64,000 nucleotides of DNA from Parietaria judaica (GCA_954871525.1 OX940862.1:36014232-36078231), one strand, 5' to 3'. Positions 24,919 through 36,491 are shown, counted from the stretch's first letter. Numbers and translations: made by a program. Notes: generated by a model not told the origin, from the letters alone.

Positions 24919-27838
24919 ATGATCAGGGACGGAGCTGACGTGTCCGGCGAGCAGGACCCACCTCCCGCGAAGGGTCTCCTCGAGGACGAGCAGGAGATCT
25001 GGTTCGACGACGGCGATGTGAATGATCAAGCTTCGATCTTCTACGCGGAGTTTCCGACGCTCCCGGATTTCCCGTGCATGTCGTCGTCGTCCTCGTCGTC
25101 GTCGACTCCCGCGCCGGTGAAGGTGACGACGTGCTCGGCCTCGTCGTCTTCGTCGTCGGCTTCGTCTGCGGCTTCCTGGGCCGTGCTGAAGTCGGACAAC
25201 GAGGAGGTCGACGCGGAGAAGAAAGCGCAGTCGACGGAGGCCAACAACACCATTGACACTCCGTCCATGGAGGTCTTGACCGACGGGAATATGAATCCAT
25301 TGGACTGCATGGATATGATGGAGACTTTCGGGTACATGGACCTGCTCGAGACCGACGAGCTTTTGGACCCGTCGTCGATTTTCCATGACGATTTCGATCA
25401 GGAACAACTCTTGTCGGATCAGCCGCCAGTGCCCGAGGCTGCGGCGGCGATGGACCCGATGATTGATCTCGGGAACGATGTCGTCTTAGGGAGCGGCGGC
25501 AGTGAAGAGAGCGACATGGCATCGGTGTTCTTGGAGTGGCTGAGGACGAACAAGGAGACGGTTTCCGCGGAGGATCTCCGCAGTGTGAAGATCAAGAAGT
25601 CGGTGATTGAATCGGCGGCGAGGCATCTCGGTGGGGGGAAAGAAGCAATGAAGCAGCTTCTCAAGCTTGTGCTCGAGTGGGTTCAGACGAATCATCTCCA
25701 ACGGCGTCGTTCCGGTTCGGGTGAAGCATCACCGTTCCCGCCACCACCCGATAACGGGGATATCCCGTTCCAGACGCCAAACCCTAACCCTAGCTACGAG
25801 AGTACTCCTGCGATGTACCAGCCGAGCCCAATGGCGGCTGGTTACGTGGGTGACCCGTCCGGCCAGTACCCATTTGTGAACGGGTCTCATCCCATTTACC
25901 CACCCGCCGAGCATTACAATAATTTCATAGACACTGCGCAGACGTGGCCTTCCTCGCAGTTCTCGATACCGTCTCCGTATGTCCAATTTCCCGACCCCAT
26001 GGTTATGCAGCCAGCACCTCAAGGCTTCGGCACGTTCGGGGCAGGTCAGTACAACCCGTACAATGCCGCGCCTTACTACCACGAGCCCAGTAGCATCGGC
26101 ACCGACCAGCGGCTGGCGAGGCTGGGGTCGTCGGCGACGAAGGAGGCGAGAAAGAAGCGGATGGCGAGGCAGAGGCGGCTCATGTCGCACCACAGACACA
26201 GTCATCACCACCATCATCATCCTCACAACAACGGTCATCAGAATCAGCAGATGATGCATCACCAGAGCCAGCAAGTAATGGATCAACAGCATGCAATGAG
26301 ATCTCTCGCGACGGTCGACAACGCGATGAACTGGCCTGTTTACTGGCCAGCCGGAGCTGTGGTGCCCCCCGCTCAGCCTCCCCCGGCAATGATGCCCTTG
26401 GAGCCTCCGCCTCAGCCCGCGCCCGTGCCGAGTCCTGCCCGGGCTCCAATGCCGGAGAAGCGACAGGTCGATATATACATATATTATTAATTCATATATA
26501 TATACATATTGGTTGATCAAATACATTACTTATACATCAACCAATGTGTGTGTGTGTTTCTCATCAGGGTTGGAAGCCAGAGAAGAACCTGAGGTTTCTT
26601 CTTCAGAAGGTGTTGAAGCAAAGCGATGTCGGAAGCCTCGGAAGAATCGTCTTGCCGAAAGTAAGTACACTTAATGGCTTTCTCGTTAGGTTTTGTACTT
26701 AATTAAGTTATTAATTAATGTTCTAATGGTTGGTCAGAAAGAAGCAGAAACTCATCTCCCAGAGCTTGAAGCGAGAGATGGGATATCCATTCCCATGGAG
26801 GATATCGGAACTTCCCGAGTTTGGAACATGCGTTACAGGTAATAATAATACACATAGAATTGACTATATTAATTTCTTGTGTTTAATTTCAATAAGTTTA
26901 GTTCGTAATTCAATTTTCAATGGAGTTACAGGTATTGGCCAAACAATAAAAGTAGAATGTACTTGCTTGAAAACACAGGTAAAAATCGTGAAATTTAAAC
27001 TAATTTGAACAATTTTTTTTATTTAATTAATTAATTAATAATGATCAACTTTTGTGTAGGTGATTTTGTGAGAGCGAATGGACTCCAAGAAGGGGACTTC
27101 ATAGTCATATACTCCGACATGAAATGCGGCAAATACGTACGTTACTTCATCTTTAGATTGCACATTTCATTATGCTATATTGAAAATATATATTTAGGTG
27201 CAAATTATAGCGAACCGAAGGGATTGACAACCGAGATTTTGATTCGGTTTTCACAGCCAATACTACTTTTCACTTCTAAAATCAAAAGCCCTGATATTGA
27301 TCATGTAAAAAAAATTCTTTTCTTACTTCTTAGCAATAGCAAGAAACTGAATTTGGTTTATTTCGGTTTTGTTCACACTATAACAGAACTGAAATTCAAT
27401 AAGAGTTAATCAAAATTTAGTGGTTTCTTGAAAATTTAATCAATACAATTATTAAAATCCAAAAATATAAATTTACAAAGTAAAAATAATAACGGTATAT
27501 AACAATTAATTACGAATAAATACATATTTTTCTAAAAATTAAAAAACGCATGTGCGTTTAAACGGTAATATCGATTATCGGTAGTCTTCTTTTAGCGGAA
27601 ATAACGCAACCGGTACAGTTTAGTAAATACCTCCCGGTTGCGATTCTAAATCGCATTTATCGATTTTTAATGTTCCGGTTTTTTTGGTAAGCCCTTATAA
27701 ATACTGTATATGTAATGGCAGATGATAAGAGGAGTGAAGGTACGACAGCAAGGCGCTAAGTCGGAGAACAAACGTCCCGTAAAGACGCAAAAAACAGCCA
27801 ACAATGTTGCTTCGTCATCTTCGCAGAAGAAACAATAA
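24919..27838 (+). CDS. ABI3: ABI3/VP1-type B3-domain transcription factor, six exons
   Basis: Exons 24919-26466, 26568-26660, 26738-26838, 26932-26978, 27060-27136 and 27722-27838, all with GT/AG introns and compatible phases, give 660 aa. Visible in order: acidic Ser-rich N terminus; B1 region about residues 196-256 ([15 protein letters not shown] ... [10 protein letters not shown]); Pro/Tyr-rich stretch; basic B2 motif about 404-424 ([14 protein letters not shown]); His- and Gln-rich tract; B3 DNA-binding domain from residue 517 ([42 protein letters not shown]); Ser/Lys-rich tail. The B1-B2-B3 order is diagnostic of ABI3/VP1, the nuclear seed-maturation and abscisic-acid regulator that binds RY (CATGCA) elements through B3 and works with bZIP factors. 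The start is the first AUG of the long frame. No stop or frameshift is seen, so the gene looks functional. Confidence 0.97.
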
Positions 27839-29030
27839 TGTTATATATATTGTTATATATATATATATTATATATCGGAGAAGAAACAGAATCTCACACC
27901 AATGCAACACCTCTCTCGTTTCTCTCTCCTGCATGCAAGAGGCCTAGCGGACAGATGGACGGTCAGGATCATCTGGGGTTCGCAATTATTACTGTTCTTT
28001 TTGAAGTCTCTCCTTGAAAATATGGATTTTTTGAATCGGGAAATTGAGCATTTCCCATGCAAATCGGACGTGTATGTCATGTACTGCTATATATTGTATG
28101 TAAATGAGAATTATTGATGTTTATTATCTCTCTCATGTTCATAATTGATCTCCATTGTTTTATCATGTCATGGAGATCAAATGGTCAAGTATAGGACTGA
28201 AAAATATTTTGAAGAGGCTTGGCATCAGTAATTACGAGATGGTAAAAACTTCGCTGTTTTTTATTTCCTAGAGAAGTGTAAGGCGTGTAAATTTTGAAAT
28301 AATGTACATATTAGATCAAGGGATTACTATAATACATGAATATATCCTTAATATAGGCGACTCGCACCACCCACTTGAAAATCACGGTGCGTAAAAAAGT
28401 TTTTTTTTTTTAATTATGAGTATGGCATGTAAAAAAAGATTTTTTTATTTATTTTTTATTTAAACGACGAGTATGTAGTAGTGTTAATTGTTACCTTAAA
28501 ATAAAAATGGACTCCCAAGACTAACAAAATATGTGTAAAAAAAGTAAATTATCTTATTTGAGACAAAATTATGCAAGATAATCATTATTATAATGCAATA
28601 TAATTAGTATAATCTTTATTTTTTTGCTGGTAATTAAAATTTTTAATGATATAAAATTGTTGTGAAAATAGTTTTAAAAAACTAATGTGTACTATAAATC
28701 GACTAAGATGTCTTCTGTAGGGCATAACCACAACGATCATTAATACCAAAAGCACTGCAAATACATTTTTCTTAAAACATTATATCTTCTTGTTATTCTT
28801 GTACTACATAATCTAAATTTGTACTTGAACTTTTCTCCACACATTTGTACCAGATTATACAAAAATAATCGAGAATCACACATCTGAGAGTTAATATTTA
28901 CTCTCACGCAAATCGGTGTTGCCATGTCGTGACTGGCTGAGTCAATTTTCAACCTCAATATCCCTAGGCGAAATCACCGCGAGGGGTCTGAGACAGATGT
29001 TGTGCCTCGAGTGTGCTTACAAATTGTCAC
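27839..29030 (+). other. ABI3 3' flank up to the Gypsy insertion
   Basis: Begins with a (TA)n-rich stretch directly after the ABI3 stop, followed by probable 3' UTR. The latter contains TGCATGCAAG near 27930, an RY-type word. No further gene was seen. 29026-29030 (GTCAC) is the left copy of the Gypsy target-site duplication. Confidence 0.5.
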
Positions 29031-29694
29031 TGTTAAGGTCAGATTTTGTCAAATCTCTCCTCAACACTATCCGATGTCGTTTATGAAATAAACGACATAA
29101 AGTGAGAGGAAGATCACTTAAAGAGTCCAGGCCGATTAGAGGATAGGAGAAATTAAGGCCTAGCAAGCAAAGCCCATAAGAAGTCATCATCTGACAGTGC
29201 AACTCAAGACTTCGTCGATGACAAGAGAAGTTCATCGAGAGAGGAGCTCTTCGGGAAAGCCAAATCGAATTAAAAGAAGAAGTCATTCGAGATCGCGAGA
29301 AAGAAGGAAGGATGGCTCATTCAGTTGAGGATTTCGTGGGATATCCAACGCAAATAAGGGAGGTCAACAACGATCATAGCGAAACAGAAGGAAACCCTAG
29401 CAAGATTCAAGGAACAATCTAGAAGACCTTCCAACCTATAAATACGCATGTAGATTCAGTGTAATTTCATTCGGTATCCAATAAATCGTGAGTTAGAGAG
29501 AGTTATTCTTGAGTCTTTGAGTTTTGCTTATTCATAGTATTCTCAATCTCTCAAGGATTAGAGCGTGTAATCTTCGATTGTCCGAGCTATTAAACGGAAG
29601 AAACCGGGTCCTCTCGGAATCATAATAAATCAAAGATATTCGTGTGATTTCGATTATCTTTGTGACTGCAAGGCGGTAAAAATCGCCATCTACA
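29031..29694 (+). repeat. 5' LTR of the Gypsy element
   Basis: 664 bp from TGTTAAGG to ATCTACA, with TATAAATA at 29437-29444. The 3' LTR has about 17 extra bp near its end. Confidence 0.95.
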
Positions 29695-29697
29695 GTT

Positions 29698-29715
29698 TGG
29701 CGCCCACCGAGGGGG
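29698..29715 (+). other. Primer-binding site of the Gypsy element
   Basis: TGGCGCCCACCGAGGGGG begins 3 bp after the LTR. TGGCGCC-type sites are usual in Tat and Athila elements. The exact primer tRNA is not assigned here. Confidence 0.75.
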
Positions 29716-29764
29716 CTTTGTTTCTTTCTATCGCACAGCCAGGAAATCGAAGAGAGGAAGGAAG

Positions 29765-31198
29765 ATGTCAGCCGAGGAAGCCAGTTCTGCTCAGGAGCAA
29801 ACCATGCAGCAAATGCAACAACAGCTGGGCGAAGCAATCGCAAAGATGACGGAGGTCACCAACAAAGCCGAAGAATCTGCCCGGCGGATGGAGGAGCAAG
29901 CCGTGGAGAACAGACGCCTCGCGAGCCTCCTAGAGCGCGCGGAGAGACCGCATCCGACAAACCAGATAGCGGAATCGGCCGCACGAGGAGCCGGAGGGAG
30001 CGCCAGCAGAGGCGCGGTGACGACGGACGCACCGATAGGCATGTCAACCCCATCGCTCATCAGGAACCTCTTCGACACGGACGCGGCCCAGCCCCCAACC
30101 GCAGCAAATCAGCCGGAAAACACGCCGGGGCACACACCGGGAAACCCGACGATGGACATGGCGACAAGAGTGGCCGAGGAGGTGGCCAAGGCGAGGGCAA
30201 TGATGTCGTCAAATATGGAAGCCAAACTTGGGCAGGTCGCGTCGCAAGTGCACCAAGCGACGAGCTTGGCGCCGGAAATCGACAGGATGGTGCGAGAAGC
30301 CAGAATCACCCCGTTCACGACGAGGATTCGGGGGATAGAGCTAGAGGAGCTTCCGAAGATCAAACTCACGCCGTACAAAGGGGAGACGGATCCACACACA
30401 CACGTGAAGTCGTTCCGAATCGCGACAGACCACATCGGGGGCGAGGAGGTCCGGAAGGAAGCCGTCCTTTGCAGACTTTTCATCGCAAGTTTGTAAGGTC
30501 GCGCCAGCGACTGGTTCGCAAGATTAACGCCGGGCTCCATCAACACCTCCGACGAGCTGGTCGCCCTTTTCTTAAAACACTTCTCCATCTACGTACAGAC
30601 GGAGCTGACGGTATCCAACCTCTTCGATGTCAAGCAAGGGAAGAACGAACCTCTTCGACAGTACGTAGTGAAATTCAAGAACGTCATGTTCCGAATCCCA
30701 AAGATCGATGACTTCGTCTCGGTCCAGGCTCTGAAGCACGGCTTGTACTATCAATCCCCATTCAACGACGAGTTGTGCGTCTCGCTGCCAAACTCGATAG
30801 AGGACGCACTCCACAAAGCAACGATCTACATGGACATGGAGGAGAACAAGGCGATCAAGAAAAGGTTAGAAGAGGAAGCCGAGGGCCGAGCAAGGCCAGA
30901 GAGGAGGGAGGCTAGAGACGGACGAGAAGGATCGTCGTCCAGAACAAGGAGAGAAGGAGAGCGACGAGATCGGAGAAACAGGGATGGTGCCGATGAGCGG
31001 AGGGTCAAAGAAACCCCTGGGCACGGAGTCTACCAAGTAGACGGAAAGAAAGAGGCGCTCGGCAACCGTGAGAGTCACAGCCGGAAGGGAACTCACAGCC
31101 GGAGAACTTCCCAGGCAACCAGGGAAGCTTTTCAGAAGGTCGAGAAGGCTACTCTGGCGACCGAGGGGGCTACTCCGGAGGCCGAGGAGGTTTCTTGA
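29765..31198 (+). pseudogene. Gypsy gag, capsid part, with in-frame stop
   Basis: Starts at 29765 and reads 243 codons to a TAA at 30494-30496, then resumes in the same frame to 31198. The N-terminal part is a predicted coiled coil (QMQQQLGEAIAKM ... RRLASLLERAE). The middle carries the retrotransposon gag domain (LEELPKIKLTPYKGETDP ... GRASDWFARL ... LFLKHFS ... EPLRQYVVKF), and the C-terminal part is Arg/Glu-rich. The stop falls inside the gag domain just before GRASDWF, so this copy should not make full-length capsid. The nucleocapsid continues in a different frame, so a frameshift lies near 31000-31120. Confidence 0.85.
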
Positions 31199-32193
31199 GT
31201 AGCCGAGGAGGCTACTCCGGCGGCCGAAGCGGTTACGAGAGGAAGCCGTGGCCGAGGGACATGAGCAAATACTGCTCCTTCCACGAATACCACGGTCATG
31301 CGACCGACGAGTGCGCCAGCCTGAAGAAGATGATCCAGAGGAAGATCGAACAAGGGGAGTTCCAGAACGTCTCCCAAAAGCCCGCTCAGCCATGGAATAA
31401 CGGCAACCGATCGTGGCCGAACAGGCAGGAGGCTCCCGCTCAGCGCACGGGAGGAGGCCAAGAGGCACCAAAAAGGAGCCTTGCAATCGAGGAAGCCTCG
31501 ACGGTACGCCCGAACAGCGGGAGACCAGCCGCAAGACCAAGGATCGACTTGATCATGGGAGGATCTCGCCTCTGCAAAGACTCCATCAACAACATCAAAG
31601 CCTACCAGCGCAGAGGAAAGGAGTCCGCTCGGGAAGATGCGCGGATGACCGGTCCGAAAACGACGATAGAGTTCGTCGACGAAGAAGTATGCGCAGACGA
31701 GCACGACGACGCTCTAGTCTTAGAGCTCAACATAGGAGGATGCGACGTTGCTCGCGTCCTCGTCGACAATGGAAGCTCGGTCGACGTCATCACGTACGAC
31801 TGCTTGACGCGGATGAAGATCGAAGACCTAGTCATCGGAGCATGTCCGCGCAAGGTGTCTGGCTTCAACGGAGACGTAGCTCTCTCAGTGGGAACGGTGA
31901 ATCTCACCGTCTACGCCGGAACCGTCCATCGGATGACTGAGTTCATGGTACTGGACGTACGATCGCACTTCAATGTGATCCTCGGGAGACCTTGGATTCA
32001 GTCGATGAGGGCCGTCCCGTCCACGTATCACCTATGCATCAAATTCCCAGGGCGAATAGAAGGGACCATCGACGAAGTCCGAGGAAGCAGCGAAGCCTAT
32101 CGCATCTGCTACATGATGCACTACCGAGCGATGAGCGCGCCCAAGGACATCGAAAAGGCCAAGTGCAGCGGCAGCAAGCCAGCCGATCAATAG
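31100..32193 (+). pseudogene. Gypsy nucleocapsid and protease
   Basis: In the frame of 31195 an RGG-like repeat (GYSGDRGGYSGGRGG) leads into a Tat-type zinc motif (YCSFHEYHGHATDEC, about 31270-31315). An aspartic protease with VLVDNGSSVDVI (about 31758-31793) and ILGRPWI follows. It ends at a TAG at 32191-32193, and at least one further stop (TGA near 32369) separates it from RT in the same frame. This is the downstream half of a gag-protease polyprotein whose capsid half is in another frame upstream. Confidence 0.8.
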
Positions 32194-32493
32194 CAATTAG
32201 CCGCGTCCGCTCCGCCTCCACCATCGACGATCAGGAGGAAGCGGCGCAGGAAAAAGGGGAAAGGAAGATCCCCGGGCATCCCCAAGATCCTCAGCGCGGA
32301 CGACGTGGAAGACCAAGCTGCCGAAGGAAGATTAGGAGGCCCACAGCTCGAAGAAGTGGAACAAGTCTGAATCGATGACTCTGACCCGACTCGAACTGTC
32401 GGTATAGGCGCCGGACTCGAGCCGGAGATCAAGGCTCAGCTGATCGAGTTCCTGAAAAGGAACCGAGAAAGTTTCACATGGTCCCACGAAGAC

Positions 32494-35400
32494 ATGCCAG
32501 GAATCGATCCGACGGTGGTCACCCACCGGCTCAACAAAGATCCCGGGCACAAGCCTGTCATACAGAAGCGAAGAAAGATGGCCTCTGACCGGAACAAGAT
32601 CATCAACGACGAAGTGGACAAGCTGCTCGCTATGGGGACCATCAGGGAGGTGAAATACCCCCAGTGGTTAGCCAACACCGTCGTGGTAAAAAAGAAGAAC
32701 GGCAAGTGGAGAGTGTACGTCGACTTCACGGATCTTAACAAAGCATGCCCGAAGGACAGCTTTCCAATGCCGCACATCGATCGCCTTGTCGAAGCCACTT
32801 ACGGGTACGAGCTCCTAAGCTTCATGGATGCCTACTCAGGCTACCATCAGATCCGAATGCATCCAGACGACGAGGAGAAGACAGCTTTCATCAGCGAAAG
32901 AGGAACCTACTGTTGTAAGGTTATGCCTTTCGGGTTGAAAAATGCCGGGGCGACCTACCAGAGAGTGATGACAAAGATGTTCCACGAGCAGATCGGGAAA
33001 AGCGTGGAGGTATACATCGATGACATGGTCGTCAAATCCCTAAAAGCGGCGATGCACGTGGAGCACTTGGAGGAATGCTTCGGCGTCCTCAACAAACACC
33101 AGATGAAGCTGAACCCTACTAAGTGCACTTTCGGCGTCTCATCCGGGAAATTCTTAGGTCAGATGGTCACACGACGAGGAATCGAAGCCAACCCCGAGCA
33201 GGTCGAGGCCATTCAGAGCATGCCGTCGCCGAGAAATCGACGAGAGGTACAGAAGCTGACAGGAAGGATCAACGCACTGAGATGGTTCATTTCACGACAG
33301 GCGGACCGAACTCTCCTATTCTACGAGCTGTTGAGGAAAAACAGGAAGTTCGAATGGACCGACAAGTGCGAAGAAGCTTTCCAAGCGCTGAAGGCCTATC
33401 TGCCGTCGCCGCCCGTTATGACAAAGCCAGAGCCCGGAGAGCCACTTTATCTGTACATCGCCGTGTCCGATCAAGCGATAAGCCAGGTGCTTGTTCGAGA
33501 AGAAAAAGGGGAGCAAAGGCCAGTCTCTTACATCAGCAGGAAGCTCCTCGACGCCGAAACAAGATACCCCACCATCGAGAAGCTGGCGCTAGCCGTCTAC
33601 GACGCATCGGAGAGACTACGATTCCACTTCCAGGCCCACGCGATCATCGTTATGACGGACAGGCCGATTCGCTCCATCATTCAAAGCCCGAATCAATCCG
33701 GCAGAATCACGAAGTGGAACATAAAGCTGGGAGCGTACGACATCGAATATCAGTTGCGGACAAGCTTGAAGTCACAAGTACTAGCCGACTTCCTCATCGA
33801 GCTGCCCAAGGAGCCCGTGGAGCTGAGCGATGAGGCGGGTACCTGGAGACTCTGCGTCGATGGATCATCGACCTCGATGGGATCAGGAATCGGAATCCGG
33901 CTCATCTCTCCGATGGGAGAAATAATCGAGAAGGCCTGCCGCCTCGCCTACCGTTCCACCAATAATGAAGCGGAATACGAGGTGCTCATCGTCGGGATGC
34001 AATCAGCCATGGCCATCGGGGTCAAGAACTTGAACGCCTTTTCGGATTTTCAGCTAGTCGTAAAGCAAGTCAGTGGAGAGTACGAAACGAACGAAGAGAG
34101 GATGGAGGCCTACGCTGGAGTTGTCAAGTCCCTCGATAAGAAGTTCGATTTCTTTACTCTAACACAGGTGTCCAGAGGAGACAGCAACCATGCAGACGCT
34201 CTGGCAAGCCTGGAGTCGACCACCCAGGTAGGAGAACTCCGGTCGATTACGTTAGAGACGCTACAGAAACCTAGCATCAAGAGAGGCGAGGGCCCCGATA
34301 AGAAGAAGCTGAAGATAAGCGAAGAAGGATTAACCAACGGGGATGACAGCGCTCGGAACAACGACGACATCTTGGAGGAAGGCGAGGAAGAAACCCAGCT
34401 TATAGAAGCAGAAGAGGGCGAGGACGAAGAACCAGGAATAGTAGAGGAGACTGGAGACGAAGATTGGCGGACCCCCATCCGAGCATATCTGGTCGAAGGA
34501 AAGCTACCCGAAGATCGACAAGAGGCGCGGAAAATAAAGACTAAGAGCTCCCGGTACACAATCATAGACAGACGGCTCTACTTCAAAAGCCTCGTAAGCC
34601 TCTACCTACGTTGTTTAGGCAAAGACGAGGCGAACTATGTCATGCAAGAAATCCACAGCGGAGAGTGCGGTAACCACTCGGGCGGACGTAACCTACTGAG
34701 GAAAGCCAAGCTACAAGGTTTCTTCTCGGAAATATTGCGAGCGGACTGCATCAACCACGCTAGGAGATGTGAAAAATGCCAGCGACACGCCCCAACAATC
34801 AACTGCCCGGCCGAAGAACTGACAGTAGAATCGGTGCCCTACCCTTTCATGAAGTGGTCTATGGATATCGTCGGTCCTATGCCGATCGGAGCAAGGCAGA
34901 AGAGGTTCATGCTGGTAGTCACGAACTTCTTCACCAAATGGACCGAAGCCGAATCCTACGCCAATATTAAGGATTCCGACGTCGAAAGTTATGTTTGGAA
35001 GACCGTAATCACTCGCTTCAGACTCCCCAGGGAGATCATCGCAGAAAACGGGTCCCAGTTTATCTCGAAGAATTTCAAGGACTTCTGTGCACGCTGGAAG
35101 ATAAAGCTGAACACTTCGACGCCAAGATATCCTCAGGGGAACGGGAACGCCGAAGCGATCAACCGAACGATCACCGACAACCTCAAGAAGCGGCTCGACA
35201 AGAAGAAAGGGTTGTGGGCAGATGAACTCCCGGGAGTACTTTGGGCTTATCGGACAACGCCACACTCAGCCACCGGAGAAACTCCTTTTGCTCTAGCATT
35301 TGGAGTGGAAGCGGTAATACCGGCAGAAGTAGGAGTCCCCAGTTTCCGGCGATCCTGGGCACCAAGCAACGAAGAGGACAACAACCAGGACCTGCTTCAT

Positions 35401-35706
35401 CAGCTCGATCACATCGACAAAAGACGGGAGCGAGCTAGAGTTCATATAGCAAATTATCAGAACACCTTCGCACGGTTCTACAATAAAAAGGTGCGACCAA
35501 GAAGGTTCCGAGTCGGAGAACTGGTCCTCAGAAAGGTTTTCCAGAACACAGCCGAGCTTAACGCGGGAAAGCTAGGAGAGAGCTGGGAAGGCCCGTATAC
35601 GGTGACACACATCGTCAAGCCAGGAGTGTACGAGCTCAAGAACACCGATGGAGTCAAGGTCATAAGAAGGTGGAACGTCAAGCACTTGAAGAAATTATAC
35701 CAATAA
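32494..35706 (+). CDS. Gypsy pol: RT, RNase H, second RNase H, integrase
   Basis: An open frame of 1070 codons. RT: DFTDLNKACPKDSFP, FMDAYSGYHQI, MPFGLKNAGATYQ and the catalytic YIDDMVVKS. First RNase H near residues 310-430 (SYISRKLLDAETRY). Second RNase H near 450-570 (CVDGSS, NNEAEYE, SDFQLVVKQ, NHADALAS), the dual-RNase H feature of Tat elements. Then an acidic linker, an HHCC zinc region (IHSGECGNHSG ... CEKCQRH) and a DDE integrase (WSMDIVGP; IIAENGSQF; NGNAEAINR) with a C-terminal RFRVGELVLR region. The second integrase catalytic position reads Glu-Asn where Asp-Asn is expected. The frame is uninterrupted, but the product would depend on a broken gag-protease upstream. Confidence 0.9.
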   Translation: MPGIDPTVVTHRLNKDPGHKPVIQKRRKMASDRNKIINDEVDKLLAMGTIREVKYPQWLANTVVVKKKNGKWRVYVDFTDLNKACPKDSFPMPHIDRLVEATYGYELLSFMDAYSGYHQIRMHPDDEEKTAFISERGTYCCKVMPFGLKNAGATYQRVMTKMFHEQIGKSVEVYIDDMVVKSLKAAMHVEHLEECFGVLNKHQMKLNPTKCTFGVSSGKFLGQMVTRRGIEANPEQVEAIQSMPSPRNRREVQKLTGRINALRWFISRQADRTLLFYELLRKNRKFEWTDKCEEAFQALKAYLPSPPVMTKPEPGEPLYLYIAVSDQAISQVLVREEKGEQRPVSYISRKLLDAETRYPTIEKLALAVYDASERLRFHFQAHAIIVMTDRPIRSIIQSPNQSGRITKWNIKLGAYDIEYQLRTSLKSQVLADFLIELPKEPVELSDEAGTWRLCVDGSSTSMGSGIGIRLISPMGEIIEKACRLAYRSTNNEAEYEVLIVGMQSAMAIGVKNLNAFSDFQLVVKQVSGEYETNEERMEAYAGVVKSLDKKFDFFTLTQVSRGDSNHADALASLESTTQVGELRSITLETLQKPSIKRGEGPDKKKLKISEEGLTNGDDSARNNDDILEEGEEETQLIEAEEGEDEEPGIVEETGDEDWRTPIRAYLVEGKLPEDRQEARKIKTKSSRYTIIDRRLYFKSLVSLYLRCLGKDEANYVMQEIHSGECGNHSGGRNLLRKAKLQGFFSEILRADCINHARRCEKCQRHAPTINCPAEELTVESVPYPFMKWSMDIVGPMPIGARQKRFMLVVTNFFTKWTEAESYANIKDSDVESYVWKTVITRFRLPREIIAENGSQFISKNFKDFCARWKIKLNTSTPRYPQGNGNAEAINRTITDNLKKRLDKKKGLWADELPGVLWAYRTTPHSATGETPFALAFGVEAVIPAEVGVPSFRRSWAPSNEEDNNQDLLHQLDHIDKRRERARVHIANYQNTFARFYNKKVRPRRFRVGELVLRKVFQNTAELNAGKLGESWEGPYTVTHIVKPGVYELKNTDGVKVIRRWNVKHLKKLYQ

Positions 35707-35996
35707 AGAATTTCATCGGCGCCTTTTCTTATCCTCTACCATTTGTTAAAAATCCTTTCTATTCGTAAGTTTACTACTTCGATTTAAGTTTATCAAAAGG
35801 GGACTCCCGACCCTACCTGTTCGGGGTCCGCATGATTGGCTCCGGCCTTATTCAAAACAACATGGAGTACTCTTCCCTCACGAGCCGCACCCATTGGGGG
35901 ACTCGAAGGGTTTAACGAGGCTCGTCTCTTAAGACAATATTCTATTGTCTCTCCATATAAATACTTATCGCAAAAACACATACTCATAAAAGGAGT
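35707..35996 (+). other. Gypsy spacer after pol
   Basis: Non-coding sequence between the pol stop and the first 56-bp repeat. It contains inverted-looking GGACTCCCGACCC and GGGGACTCG words. Nothing else was recognised. Confidence 0.45.
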
Positions 35997-36491
35997 CAGT
36001 GCCAAGCACTTCATCGCGACAGAGCCCGGTGCATACCGACAAGCTCATCGCCGAATATTACAAAACTACTACGGCAAATGGGCCAAGCAAAAACTACTAC
36101 GGCAAATAGGCCAAGCAAGCAAAAACTACTACGGCAAATGGGCCAAGCAAAAACTACTACGGCAAATGGGCCAAGCAAGCAAAAACTACTACGGCAAATG
36201 GGCCAAGCAAAAAACTACTACGGCAAATGGGCCAAGCAAGCAAAAACAACTACGGCAAATGGGCCAAGCAAAAAATTACTACGGCAAATGGGCCAAGCAA
36301 CAAAAAAAACTACTACGGAAAATGGGCCAAGCAAAGGAAAATTACTGTGGCGAATGGGCCAACATATCAAATCAGTGCCAAGCACTTCATCGCGACAGAT
36401 CCCGGTGCATACCGACAAGCTCATCGCCAGCGAATCAGTGCCAAGCACTTCATCGCGACAGAGCCCGGTGCATACCGACAAGCTCATCGCC
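35997..36491 (+). repeat. 56-bp repeats flanking a minisatellite in the Gypsy spacer
   Basis: Three near-identical units beginning CAGTGCCAAGCACTTCATCG lie at 35997-36052, 36373-36428 and 36436-36491. Between the first and second lies an array of ten units around CTACTACGGCAAATGGGCCA (36058-36370). Spacers alternate between a short AAGCAAAAA and a longer AAGCAAGCAAAAA form, giving a dimeric higher-order unit of roughly 60 bp. The array lies between convergent pol and the antisense gene. Confidence 0.9.

Noticed and set aside
24835..26526. Long antisense frames across ABI3 exon 1
   Set aside because: Shadows of the GC-rich ABI3 coding strand. They show no start context or domain.
36058..36370. 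CRISPR-like regular repeats
   Set aside because: Units are variable, spacers are near-identical short A-rich bridges, and the context is a plant retrotransposon. It is a minisatellite.
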